DNA from: an uncultured Bacteroidales bacterium
GTDB taxonomy: Bacteria > Bacteroidota > Bacteroidia > Bacteroidales > UBA932
Length of the DNA: 7,951 nucleotides
Assembly (NCBI GenBank): GCA_946616385.1
Contig: CAMOIZ010000047.1
Coordinates: 1-7,951 of the forward strand
Reading direction: 5' to 3'
Position 1 is the stretch's first letter, and each line of letters starts with the position of its first letter. The translations under genes were made by a program, and so were the position numbers. Shown one piece after another: positions 1 to 7,548 of the stretch. The notes under the pieces were generated by a model. That model was given only the letters and a program-made list of their open reading frames with translations. It did not search any database and was not told where the DNA came from.

Positions 1-160
1 AGGCGGCATCTTCTACCACGAGGGCTGTATTCTTGTCGAGCCTGAAGAAACCTTCAGACACGGTTACATTCTTTGGAGTAGGGACTATATCGAGCGTGGG
101 TGCCGCGGCAAGTGGCATCACAAATACTGAAATGAAGACAAAAACCAATAATCTCCTCAT
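1..160 (-). CDS. Probable GH20 beta-N-acetylhexosaminidase, N-terminal fragment (cut by window edge)
   Basis: Only the first 53 codons are present; the gene continues beyond base 1. The ATG at 158-160 begins MRRLLVFVFISVFVMPLAAA, a clear Sec signal peptide with probable cleavage after Ala20 and no lipobox cysteine, so the product should be periplasmic or otherwise exported. The mature start, IVPTPKNVTVSEGFFRL (residues 25-41), strongly resembles the opening strand of the GH20b domain that precedes the catalytic barrel of bacterial beta-N-acetylhexosaminidases, which remove terminal GlcNAc or GalNAc. This GH20b-like fold also precedes other glycosidase families (GH84, GH67), and the Asp-Glu catalytic pair of GH20 lies outside the window, so the exact family is inferred. 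It starts 7 nt after the stop of the upstream EEP gene and is the fifth gene of the operon. No Shine-Dalgarno sequence is visible. Confidence 0.68.
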   Translation of the reverse strand, partial: MRRLLVFVFISVFVMPLAAAPTLDIVPTPKNVTVSEGFFRLDKNTALVVEDAA

Positions 161-167
161 GAAAAAA

Positions 168-1022
168 CTACTTTTGAATCTTTATTTTCACCCATACCGG
201 GCAATGATCGGATGCGACGGCTATCGTAGGATTATCTTCTTTTGTAATTACACCGCCATCCACGACACTGACTCTTTCTGCCTGGTCATTTGCATAAACA
301 AAGATATAATCGATGCTTTTACGCGGATTGTCTGATGGATAAGATTTGGCATCAACGGACAATTGCTTCCAGTTTTTCTGCAGCTCGTTGATAGGATCGC
401 TGCCTTTTTCACAATTGAGGTCGCCGGCCAGGAATACCGGTTTGCTTTCATTTCCGAACTCCTTGGCGGCCCAGTCCGTAATGAGCTTCACGCCCGTCAG
501 CCGGTCTTCATTCGACTTATGGTCAAGATGCGTGGTACAGAAAACGAAATCTTCGAATTCAATTGCTCCCATAGATCTCGTTTCCCCTTCCCCTGTCCTT
601 GGAATAACCACACGGGGAAACTTGTAGATTATATTCAGCTTCTTTTTCCAAACCATGCTGTTGCCATAGTCTGTCCTGTATGCCTGTATGAAATGAGATT
701 CCCAATCGCTTCCAAGGATTCCGGCCAATTTCTGGGCCTGCTTGTCAGAGTATGTTCTCGAATAGAGCCAGTCGGTCTCATTCATGCCGCAGATATCAGC
801 ATCCACCGAAGTGATTATACTTGCAACTTCGGGATAAGACAGATGTCCCAGATCCGCTTCGTACTTGCGGAACGCTCCGACATTGTATGTCATCAGCGTA
901 TAATCGACGAAGACTGGCTCCGGCTCAGGCTCCGGTACGGGTTCCGGTTCAGGACTTTCCCCGTTTTTCGAGCAAGCCATCAATAATACAGAAAGGCAGA
1001 GAATCAGTGGTAAGGGCTTCAT
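168..1022 (-). CDS. Endonuclease/exonuclease/phosphatase (EEP) superfamily lipoprotein
   Basis: A 284-residue exported metal-dependent hydrolase. Residues 1-16 form a lipoprotein signal ending in LLMAC, with Cys17 as the lipidation site. A Pro-Glu repeat (about residues 24-36) follows as an extended acidic linker. The EEP fold then shows its motifs in order: TYNV with Asn47; MNE with Asn81-Glu82 (metal-binding Glu); TTHLDH with His165; GDLN with Asp201 and Asn203; IDYIF with Asp238; and SDHCPV with Asp272-His273 (catalytic His). All expected active-site residues are therefore present and the enzyme is probably active on a phosphodiester or phosphomonoester. The superfamily includes DNases, inositol-phosphate phosphatases and neutral sphingomyelinases, and the sequence alone does not say which activity applies. 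The lipobox and acidic linker suggest membrane anchoring, possibly on the cell surface. Its ATG overlaps the upstream stop in an ATGA (1019-1022), which favours this start and implies translational coupling. Confidence 0.9.
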   Translation of the reverse strand: MKPLPLILCLSVLLMACSKNGESPEPEPVPEPEPEPVFVDYTLMTYNVGAFRKYEADLGHLSYPEVASIITSVDADICGMNETDWLYSRTYSDKQAQKLAGILGSDWESHFIQAYRTDYGNSMVWKKKLNIIYKFPRVVIPRTGEGETRSMGAIEFEDFVFCTTHLDHKSNEDRLTGVKLITDWAAKEFGNESKPVFLAGDLNCEKGSDPINELQKNWKQLSVDAKSYPSDNPRKSIDYIFVYANDQAERVSVVDGGVITKEDNPTIAVASDHCPVWVKIKIQK

Positions 1023-2365
1023 AACACTTCCGCGATTGTTTTTACGACAGCATTTGAATACACGGCGGGCATTTTATCCGAAAGAGGATAAGGTGCCTTG
1101 ATATAGACATGCATCTGCTCCACTTCATATTCGTAGCCCTTGCGGACTTCGTATGCGCGTCCGGAAGGCAGGTAGGAGTTCTGTCCGTTGGTGTAGCCGG
1201 CGAAGAAGACCGTCCTGTCGGGGAAAGCGGCGCGGGCCTCCATCTGATACTCGCAGAAGGGCTCTCCGTCGCTGAAGAAGAACACGACGCCGTCGAGATT
1301 GAGCGCGTGGAGATGATATCTGAGTTTCGAAGGCACGGGGCCATTGTCGAAACGGGCAAGTATCTCTTCTTCCCAGCCGCGGACGTCATCCGCAAAGCGG
1401 GGGAAGACGGTCTTTGCCGCAGAGGCGAGAGAGTCGGCGTGACGCTTCACGACCTCGGGAGTGATGACATCGATCTGATAAGGCAGGTCGACGGTCTCGT
1501 TCACGAGCCTGAGCAGTCCGCGGGACTTCAACTTTTCGAAAGGAATGTCCACAAGGGCGTCGGCCAACTCCTTCCCGCACTGTTCGGCGTATGCCACATC
1601 CTTCGGACCCAAGGCCGGATCCATGTTTCCCGCGGCGCCGGTAAGCTGGAACACTTCCCCACCCCATGCCTCGGAAAGATACCTGGCATTCACCCCGGGA
1701 TAATCCGACGACAGCAGATAGCTGCCGGGGCCCATGCAAACGGGATGGCAGGCGAAGTTGATTATGGAAACGACCGGCTTTCCTTTTTGCAGGAAGCGGG
1801 CCACATACACGTCGTGATCGGCGGGGCCGCCTTTTTCGCAGCGGTTGCCGTTGATCGTGCTGGCGCCCTTGCCAATTTCCAGCGTAAATGGCTGACCTTC
1901 AGCCTGTATCGCCTTTACGGCATTGGCAACCACGGTTTCTTTCATCCTGTCGGTCCAGGCCCTGTTGGGGCCGCCGGGCACGTTGCACCATCCTCCGGAC
2001 CTGGGTGCGGAATGGGTGTGGATGTTGTGCATCAGGATGTTGTCCTTGGCGAGTCCGGATTTTTCCGCAATGGAGTTGCGGAGGGTGTCGGAAAGCGCCG
2101 GGGAGATCTCCATAAGGTCGTTGGAGATGATGCAGACCTTCTGTGTTCCGTCACCCAGCACGAGGCAATGGGTGTAGAGCTGCGAGTGGATACCGTCGTG
2201 AAGATGGTCGCGCGCGGCAAAACCGGCAAGCATGGTATGCTCGTCCCCGGTGGTAGAGATGTCTGCGGAGCAGTAGCTCATTTGCAGCCCGGCTCCCCGG
2301 CATCCGGAAAGGACGCCGAGGAGGCTGATGGCTGCGAATATGCGGAATAATGTTTTAATAGACAT
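1019..2365 (-). CDS. Neutral/alkaline ceramidase-like lipoprotein amidohydrolase
   Basis: A 448-residue lipoprotein (signal ending LSGC, Cys22) with the neutral/alkaline non-lysosomal ceramidase fold (Pfam Ceramidase_alk type). Visible motifs are HNIHTHSAP (His116, His118), NFACHPV (His207), SSDYPG (219-224), GAAGNMDP (243-250), GEPF (Glu368) and GYTNGQNSYLPS (Tyr391, Tyr398). By comparison from memory with Pseudomonas neutral ceramidase, a His from HTH, His207, Glu368 and Tyr398 fit the four zinc ligands (His96, His204, Glu411, Tyr448). The catalytic-serine hexapeptide GDVSPN is replaced by GNMDP, placing Asp249 where Ser is expected. The protein is also shorter than true ceramidases (about 650 residues) and lacks the C-terminal immunoglobulin-like domain. 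It is probably an exported zinc amidohydrolase whose substrate may not be ceramide. The start lies 11 nt inside the end of the SusD gene and the stop overlaps the EEP gene. The residue after Cys22 is Arg with no acidic run, unlike many surface lipoproteins of this phylum. Confidence 0.85.
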   Translation of the reverse strand: MSIKTLFRIFAAISLLGVLSGCRGAGLQMSYCSADISTTGDEHTMLAGFAARDHLHDGIHSQLYTHCLVLGDGTQKVCIISNDLMEISPALSDTLRNSIAEKSGLAKDNILMHNIHTHSAPRSGGWCNVPGGPNRAWTDRMKETVVANAVKAIQAEGQPFTLEIGKGASTINGNRCEKGGPADHDVYVARFLQKGKPVVSIINFACHPVCMGPGSYLLSSDYPGVNARYLSEAWGGEVFQLTGAAGNMDPALGPKDVAYAEQCGKELADALVDIPFEKLKSRGLLRLVNETVDLPYQIDVITPEVVKRHADSLASAAKTVFPRFADDVRGWEEEILARFDNGPVPSKLRYHLHALNLDGVVFFFSDGEPFCEYQMEARAAFPDRTVFFAGYTNGQNSYLPSGRAYEVRKGYEYEVEQMHVYIKAPYPLSDKMPAVYSNAVVKTIAEVL

Positions 2366-4385
2366 ATCCTGGATTCTGGACGATTCTCTTCTGAGTCTTG
2401 TCGATCTCGGTCTGAGGAATAGGCATCAGATAGTTAGGATAATCTTCGGGATTCTCGACACCGGGAGTGTTCGTGCAGGTGATCTTGCCTGCCTCCGGAT
2501 AATTGTTGCGGGAGGAGTTGGGGAACCACTTCTGCGTAGGTGAGATGGTAAGGCAGGCTTCGCCGTAGTCGACGGTGTAGGTCTTGCCCTTCCATACATA
2601 ATTTACGAGATATGCAACGTTGCGGCCGTTGTTGCTGCCGATGTAAGCAGCGCTTTCGCCGGTGTTGGTCCAGTAGTAATTGCGGTTCTTGTTAACCTTG
2701 TCGGCGGGCTGTACGCAACGGTAGATGGTGTCCGTCTTGCTTCCCTTCTGAAGAAGGCAGGTGCGCATTCCGGCGAAAGGAACGTTCTCGTAGGTGGTAG
2801 CGATCTTGAGACGCCTGGTGTCGAAATAACGGAAGGACTCGAATGCGAGCTCGATACGACGCTCGTTCACCACTTCGTCCCAAAGGGCCGTGCCACCGTC
2901 GGTGACGTTCGGCATCATGACATCGGCACGGCTGCGGACCTTGTTGAGGTAAGTGCGGCATTCGTCTTCCTTGCCGAGGTTGTATGCTGCTTCAGCCAGG
3001 TTCAGGTACATTTCACCAAGGCGGAACCAAGGATAAACGACGTTTCCGATAAGGGACTCGGAAATGTACTTGTCGGGCATGTACCACTTGGTGAGACCGC
3101 TGCCACCGGTGTTGGTGAGGTGGATCTGGTCGCTGGCCTTCTTGGATGTGCTGGGTTCGGGTTTGCCGTTGTCGAAATCTGCAAGCTCGGTGTTCTCATA
3201 AAGGAGGTAGAGCTGGAGTTCCGTCTCGTTCTGGCCTCCGTCCTTGTCGGTCCACTTGTAGATCTTGGTAGGATAGATGATGCAGTGTTCGAAACGAGGG
3301 TCGCGGTTCTTGAAAGGACGGAGCGGATCATAGCCGGAACCTTCCTCGAAGATCTTCTTTCCGTTCTTCATCTCGTAATCGAGCCACATTGCCTGAGTGG
3401 GGTTGAAGCTTTCCCAGCCGCCGCCGCCGAAATCCATCAGGGAATAGAAGAGCTGAGCCTTGTGAGGCTGGCCGCTGCTTTGTACGAAGTACTTGCCCCA
3501 GATGATTTCCGGAGAGTACTCGTCGCGCCAGAATCCGTCGTAGGTGTCGTCCAGTGCATAAGCTCCGTCGACATCGGCACGGTCGCAGATGGCCTTGGCG
3601 GCATCGTAAGCTTTCTGCCACTTGTCCTTGGAATAAGCTCCGCGGAAGATGCCTCCTTCGGGGAAGGAAGGATCATTGAACAGAGGAGAAGCTACGATCA
3701 GGGTAAGACGGCTGCGGAGAGCGAGCACGCAGTCCTTGTGGACACGGCCGAGAGCGGTTGCACCCTTTTCGGGGAGCATGTCATAAGCCTTGTCGAGGTC
3801 GGCGTTGATGAAATCGACGCAATCGTCGAAGTTGGAACGAACATCCACGAACTCTGCGCTGAGGTCATCGAAAGGTTTATCTACCAGGACCACTCCGCCA
3901 TAACGCTCGATGAGGTTGGTGTAGGCCCAGGCACGGAGGAAGTAAGCCTCTCCGCAAAGACGCTTCTTTCCTTCTTCGGTCATGGCCGAACCCTTCTCAT
4001 TGACGTATCTGAGGAAATAGTTGAGCCTGTAGATATACTCGTATGCACGGTTCCATATATTAAGGAACGTAGTACGCGTGTTATGCGCCGGCCCGCCTTC
4101 ATCCTGAGGGATGATGGAGCTGGGGGTCATGGATCCGTCGGCGATGTAACGGGTGGAAGTACCTCCATAACGGAAGAATCCTTCGTCGGAGATGCAACCG
4201 GTGTTACCTTCGGTGAAAGGATCGGGCAGGACCGTGTAGATAGCGTTGATGAAACTCTCCGCAAGTGCGTCGCTGTTGAATACCGCCTCCTCGGAAAGTT
4301 TGTCAAGAGGTTTCTTATCAAGGAAACCGTCATTGCAAGCGGCAAGCAGGGCCGCGGCAGCAAATATATAGAGTATCTTTTTCAT
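2355..4385 (-). CDS. SusD/RagB family outer-membrane nutrient-binding lipoprotein
   Basis: A 676-residue lipoprotein that caps the SusC channel on the cell surface and binds the incoming glycan or other ligand. The signal MKKILYIFAAAALLAAC gives lipidation at Cys17, followed by the usual N-D-G-F-L-D-K-K-P start of mature SusD proteins. The helical TPR-like core shows RLCGEAYFLRAWAYTNLIERYGG (split here as RLCGEAYFLR at 142-151 and AWAYTNLIERYGG at 152-164), with GEMYLNLAEAAYNLG at 457-471 and NERRIELAFESFRYFDTRR at 507-525. The C-terminus has the diagnostic MPIPQTEIDK...QNPGY pattern, the SusD_RagB C-terminal signature. At 676 residues it is somewhat longer than the usual 500-600, the extra length lying in central and late loops that normally shape the binding site. 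It starts 12 nt after the SusC stop, as is typical of SusCD pairs, and its last codons overlap the next gene by 11 nt. The ligand cannot be read from the sequence. Confidence 0.96.
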   Translation of the reverse strand: MKKILYIFAAAALLAACNDGFLDKKPLDKLSEEAVFNSDALAESFINAIYTVLPDPFTEGNTGCISDEGFFRYGGTSTRYIADGSMTPSSIIPQDEGGPAHNTRTTFLNIWNRAYEYIYRLNYFLRYVNEKGSAMTEEGKKRLCGEAYFLRAWAYTNLIERYGGVVLVDKPFDDLSAEFVDVRSNFDDCVDFINADLDKAYDMLPEKGATALGRVHKDCVLALRSRLTLIVASPLFNDPSFPEGGIFRGAYSKDKWQKAYDAAKAICDRADVDGAYALDDTYDGFWRDEYSPEIIWGKYFVQSSGQPHKAQLFYSLMDFGGGGWESFNPTQAMWLDYEMKNGKKIFEEGSGYDPLRPFKNRDPRFEHCIIYPTKIYKWTDKDGGQNETELQLYLLYENTELADFDNGKPEPSTSKKASDQIHLTNTGGSGLTKWYMPDKYISESLIGNVVYPWFRLGEMYLNLAEAAYNLGKEDECRTYLNKVRSRADVMMPNVTDGGTALWDEVVNERRIELAFESFRYFDTRRLKIATTYENVPFAGMRTCLLQKGSKTDTIYRCVQPADKVNKNRNYYWTNTGESAAYIGSNNGRNVAYLVNYVWKGKTYTVDYGEACLTISPTQKWFPNSSRNNYPEAGKITCTNTPGVENPEDYPNYLMPIPQTEIDKTQKRIVQNPGYVY

Positions 4386-4397
4386 ATCTTGTACTGA

Positions 4398-7300
4398 TTA
4401 GAAGGTCACTTTCACACCGGCATTGTAGATCTTGACCTGGGGATAGGTCTGATAACCTTCGTCGCTGGTCTCAGGGTCGATGGTCTTGAGTGCCGAGAAG
4501 GTGAGAAGGTTGTATCCTGCGATGTAGACACGGATGTTCTTGATGCCAACCTGATGACCGAACACGCGGCCGGGGAGGCTGTATCCAATTTCAAGGTTCT
4601 TCAGACGCAGGAACGCTGCATTCTTATAGTAGAAAGATGAACGGTAAACGCCGCCGTTGCCGATGTTCGAAGCGATACGCGGGTAATTGGTCTCGGTATT
4701 GTTCAGATTCCATGCGTTGATTGCGGCATCGTACTCGATGTTACCGGAAACAGGGTCGGTAAGAGGAGCGTAGTAGTAGCGCGCACGGGCCTGGCCCTGG
4801 AGGAGCAGTGACAGATCCCAGTTCTTCCACTGGAGGTCGCCGTTGATACCGTAGACAATCTGAGGCACGGCGGTAAGGTCGGAACGGAGACGGTCCTGGG
4901 AATCGATGATTCCGTTTTTGTCGAGATCCTTGAAGTAGAAATCTCCAAGGCCTGCACCTGCCATCTGAGGATGGGCTGCGATGTCATCGTGGCTCTTGTT
5001 GATGCCTTCCACCTGATAGATGAGGGATGCTCCCATGGGGTGGCCGGTACGGTTCATGTACTGGTGATTCTCGTCGTAAGGGGTCTCATCCATGTATTCG
5101 ATGGTGTTCTTCGCATACATGATGTTGCCCGTCACGTGGTAACGCATCTGGCCTATCTTGTTCTCGTGATTGATCTGGAACTCGACACCCTTGTTGGATA
5201 CAATGCCTATGTTCTCGTCGGGAAGGTTGGAGGTAAGACCCGTGTAGTAAGGAACGGAAGCATTGCGGGTGCAAAGGATGTTGGAACGGCGGGTGTGGAA
5301 CACCTCGAATTCCCATCCGAAGAGGCCGTTGTAAAGGGATCCGTCGAGACCGAGGTTCCAGGTCTTCGCGACCTCCCATGTGATGAAGGGATTGGGAACT
5401 CCGTCAGGAATGATGTAGTTGACCTCCTTTCCATCGTAGAGGGCGCGGTAGGAGGTGCTGGTCGAGTACTTGTAGGTGGAAAGGTACTGGAATGCATCTA
5501 CCTGGTCGTTACCCTGCTCGCCGTAAGAGGCGCGGATCTTCAGGTTGGTGATCCAGGGATAGTTGTCCTTGATGAAAGGTTCCTCGGAAAGACGCCAGCC
5601 GATGGACGCTCCGGGGAATTTGCCCCAGCGCCTGTCGGAAGGGAAGTTCTCGGAGCCGTCGAAACGGATGAGGGCCTGGAAGAGGTACTTGCTCTTGTAG
5701 TCGTATCCGACACGGGCGAAGAAGGAACGCCTTGCGGTTTCGGAAGCATATCCGTTTATCTTGTAGTAAGCCTTGTCGGCGTTGCCGGCGAAGAATTCGT
5801 CGAGGATGTCGGAGTCGTATTTCTCAATGGCACCGCTGAAATAGTCCCTGCGATAGTTGCTCTGCTCCATACCTGCGAGGGCGGTGACGTGGTGTCCGTT
5901 GAAATCGCGGTCGTAGTTGATGTTGGCGTTGAGCGTCACGGTGTGGTAGTTGTTCTGGCTTTCATTGAGGGTAGGTGTGGTGAACACGCCGCTGTCCCTC
6001 TCGCGGTAGGTCTCCGTGATTTCGTCGTAGGAGTAGCACGGCCAGTTCTTGCTCCAGTTCTTGTGGAAGTTGTTGTGAACGTCATACGCGAACACTGCAT
6101 TCACGGAAAGGCCCTTGGTAATTGCATGAAGGTCGTAGTTTCCGCGGAACGTGGTGTTGATGGTGTTGTAGGTGGTGTTGTCGTAACCGGTCAGATCCTG
6201 CACGAGGGCCGCAGGGTTGGATCCGCTGCGAAGATATCCGTTGGGATAGTAAGGAGCGCTCGAAGCGTAGCGCCTTGCAGTGATGTAGAAGATACCGTAG
6301 CTGTCGGAAGGATAAGCCGAGTAGTTCTTGTGCTGCTGGCGGACGTTGAGGTCGAGGCCGATCTTGAAGTCGTCGGTGACCTGGATGTCGATGTTCGAGC
6401 GGACGTTGTACTGGTTGTAATTGGTAGCGGATTTCACGTAGATACCGTCCTGATACTGGCCGTTGAACTGCACGAAGTAGCTGACCTTGCCTGCACCGCC
6501 CTGGAGGCTGACTCCATACTTGTGCTGGTTGGAGCGGTTCTTGATGATAGCGTCGAACCAGTTGGTATTCGGGTAGTTGATGAGGTCGTCACCGTCCTTG
6601 TAATGCTGGATCTGCTCCTGGGTGTAGATAGCGGAAGCGCCGGTGATAGCACGGGCTGCGTTGTAAGCCTCGGCGAAGGTGACTGCGTCGGCCATCTTGA
6701 GGAGGCGCGTAGGCTGCTGTGCACCGTAGTCGTAGGTGAAGGTAACGCTGGGCTTGCCGTCGGTGCGGCCACGCTTGGTGGTCACGAGGATGACGCCGTT
6801 TGCGGAACGGGCACCGTAGATGGCTGCGGAGGCGTCCTTCAGCACGTTGACGCTCTCGATTTCTTCACCGGTAAGACGGGAGAATTCGTCGCCACGTCCG
6901 GGCACGCCGTCGATGATGATCAGAGGACTGTTGTTGCCGAGAGTGGAACGACCGCGGATGTACATGACTGCGTCGTCGCGTCCGGGCTCACCGGAACGGT
7001 TGTTGACGATCACACCGGAAACACGGCCGGCGAGACCCTGGGAGAGGTTCACCGAAGAGTTCTTCACAAGGGCGTCGCCGGAGGTGGTGGTGACGGAACC
7101 GGTCAGCGTAACCTTGCGCTGGGTACCGTATCCGATAGCCACGGCCTCTTCGAGCACCATCGCATCGTCCTTGAGGACGAAGTCGATCTGGGTGCGTCCG
7201 TCAACCTTGGTGGTCTGCTCTTCATAACCCATGAGGCTGGCGACGAGGGTGGCATTGGGCTGGACGCCGGTAAGGGTGTACTTTCCGCCGGCATCTGTCA

Positions 7301-7475
7301 TCGAGCCATTCGTGCTGCCTTGAACATAAACCATTGCCCCGATAAGTGCTTCTCCTTTGGAATCGGAGACTACACCTTGCACTTTGATAGTGCGGTTCTG
7401 GGCACCTGCATTCAGGCCCGTGAACAATGTCAAAAGGCCTGCTGCGAGAAGCATCAGAAAAGATTTACTTCGCAT
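4398..7475 (-). CDS. SusC/RagA family TonB-linked outer-membrane transporter
   Basis: A 1025-residue TonB-dependent transporter that imports ligands captured by the partner SusD. From the chosen start it has a signal peptide (residues 1-25, cleavage near AGA|Q). A carboxypeptidase-regulatory-like domain follows (about 30-105, with VQGVVSDSKGEALIGAMVYV), then a TonB-box/SusC signature (LEEAVAIGYGTQ, 109-119) and the plug domain (about 120-240, with IIIDGVPGRG and LKDASAAIYGARSANGVI). The rest is a long 22-strand-type barrel ending in aromatic Phe (GVKVTF), as outer-membrane barrels do. The frame stays open to 7535, but that ATG lies upstream of a near-perfect promoter, would sit outside the transcript, and would add 20 residues before the signal peptide. 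The ATG at 7473-7475 is therefore preferred. It is the first gene of the operon. The N-terminal domain is not the STN type, so no anti-sigma signalling is expected, consistent with a neighbouring DeoR-type regulator. Confidence 0.97.
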   Translation of the reverse strand: MRSKSFLMLLAAGLLTLFTGLNAGAQNRTIKVQGVVSDSKGEALIGAMVYVQGSTNGSMTDAGGKYTLTGVQPNATLVASLMGYEEQTTKVDGRTQIDFVLKDDAMVLEEAVAIGYGTQRKVTLTGSVTTTSGDALVKNSSVNLSQGLAGRVSGVIVNNRSGEPGRDDAVMYIRGRSTLGNNSPLIIIDGVPGRGDEFSRLTGEEIESVNVLKDASAAIYGARSANGVILVTTKRGRTDGKPSVTFTYDYGAQQPTRLLKMADAVTFAEAYNAARAITGASAIYTQEQIQHYKDGDDLINYPNTNWFDAIIKNRSNQHKYGVSLQGGAGKVSYFVQFNGQYQDGIYVKSATNYNQYNVRSNIDIQVTDDFKIGLDLNVRQQHKNYSAYPSDSYGIFYITARRYASSAPYYPNGYLRSGSNPAALVQDLTGYDNTTYNTINTTFRGNYDLHAITKGLSVNAVFAYDVHNNFHKNWSKNWPCYSYDEITETYRERDSGVFTTPTLNESQNNYHTVTLNANINYDRDFNGHHVTALAGMEQSNYRRDYFSGAIEKYDSDILDEFFAGNADKAYYKINGYASETARRSFFARVGYDYKSKYLFQALIRFDGSENFPSDRRWGKFPGASIGWRLSEEPFIKDNYPWITNLKIRASYGEQGNDQVDAFQYLSTYKYSTSTSYRALYDGKEVNYIIPDGVPNPFITWEVAKTWNLGLDGSLYNGLFGWEFEVFHTRRSNILCTRNASVPYYTGLTSNLPDENIGIVSNKGVEFQINHENKIGQMRYHVTGNIMYAKNTIEYMDETPYDENHQYMNRTGHPMGASLIYQVEGINKSHDDIAAHPQMAGAGLGDFYFKDLDKNGIIDSQDRLRSDLTAVPQIVYGINGDLQWKNWDLSLLLQGQARARYYYAPLTDPVSGNIEYDAAINAWNLNNTETNYPRIASNIGNGGVYRSSFYYKNAAFLRLKNLEIGYSLPGRVFGHQVGIKNIRVYIAGYNLLTFSALKTIDPETSDEGYQTYPQVKIYNAGVKVTF

Positions 7476-7505
7476 ATTGATAATATTGGTTACTATTTTA
7501 TGGCT

Positions 7506-7536
7506 CAAATATACGGAAATAATTCCGCTCTGCAAA
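7506..7536 (-). promoter_or_regulatory. Bacteroides-type promoter of the susC operon
   Basis: On the minus strand TTTG (7533-7536) is followed by a 19-nt spacer and TATATTTG (7506-7513). This is an exact match to the Bacteroidota primary-sigma consensus (-33 TTTG, -7 TAnnTTTG). Transcription should begin near 7498-7501, giving a leader of roughly 25 nt before the ATG at 7475. The leader is A/T-rich with no Shine-Dalgarno sequence, as usual in this phylum. Confidence 0.85.
7514..7527. repeat. Inverted repeat CGGAA-ataa-TTCCG in the susC promoter spacer
   Basis: Five-base perfect arms (CGGAA and TTCCG) flank a 4-nt centre, lying wholly inside the 19-nt spacer between the -33 and -7 elements of the susC promoter. 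That position suits a repressor operator. The arms are short, so chance cannot be excluded. Confidence 0.45.
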
Positions 7537-7548
7537 CATTTTGCGCAA
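7528..7548. repeat. Direct-repeat element copy 1, ending in TTGCGCAA, at the susC -33 box
   Basis: Reads CTCTGCAAAC then ATTTTGCGCAA on the plus strand. It matches the copy at 7575-7594 with one substitution (G/A) and one extra base. It contains the perfect 8-bp palindrome TTGCGCAA at 7541-7548 and covers the -33 TTTG of the susC promoter (7533-7536). It is probably a regulatory protein site. Confidence 0.6.

Larger units (their letters stand above)
1..7500 (-). other. Predicted five-gene PUL-type operon
   Basis: SusC, SusD, ceramidase-like, EEP and GH20-like genes are co-oriented with junctions of +12, -11, -4 and +7 nt. A single strong promoter lies ahead of SusC, and no terminator-like hairpin was seen between genes. 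The transcript should start near 7500 and continue past the left edge. All five products carry export signals, so this is an envelope-located uptake and degradation module. Confidence 0.85.

Noticed and set aside
161..167. Possible terminator or promoter between the EEP and GH20-like genes
   Set aside because: The gap is only 7 nt with no hairpin; the genes are most simply read as one transcript.
33..335. A 100-codon plus-strand frame at the left edge
   Set aside because: It crosses the junction of two well-supported minus-strand genes and shows no coding features.
1109..2350. A 413-codon open frame on the plus strand, antisense to the ceramidase-like gene
   Set aside because: It is biased towards residues expected from the complementary strand and has no recognisable family; the minus-strand gene has clear conserved motifs.
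3120..4397. A 425-codon open frame on the plus strand, antisense to the SusD gene
   Set aside because: It is a compositional shadow of the SusD gene: no signal, domain or promoter supports it.
7476..7500. Possible riboswitch or attenuator in the susC leader
   Set aside because: The leader is only about 25 nt and A/T-rich, too short for a structured element.
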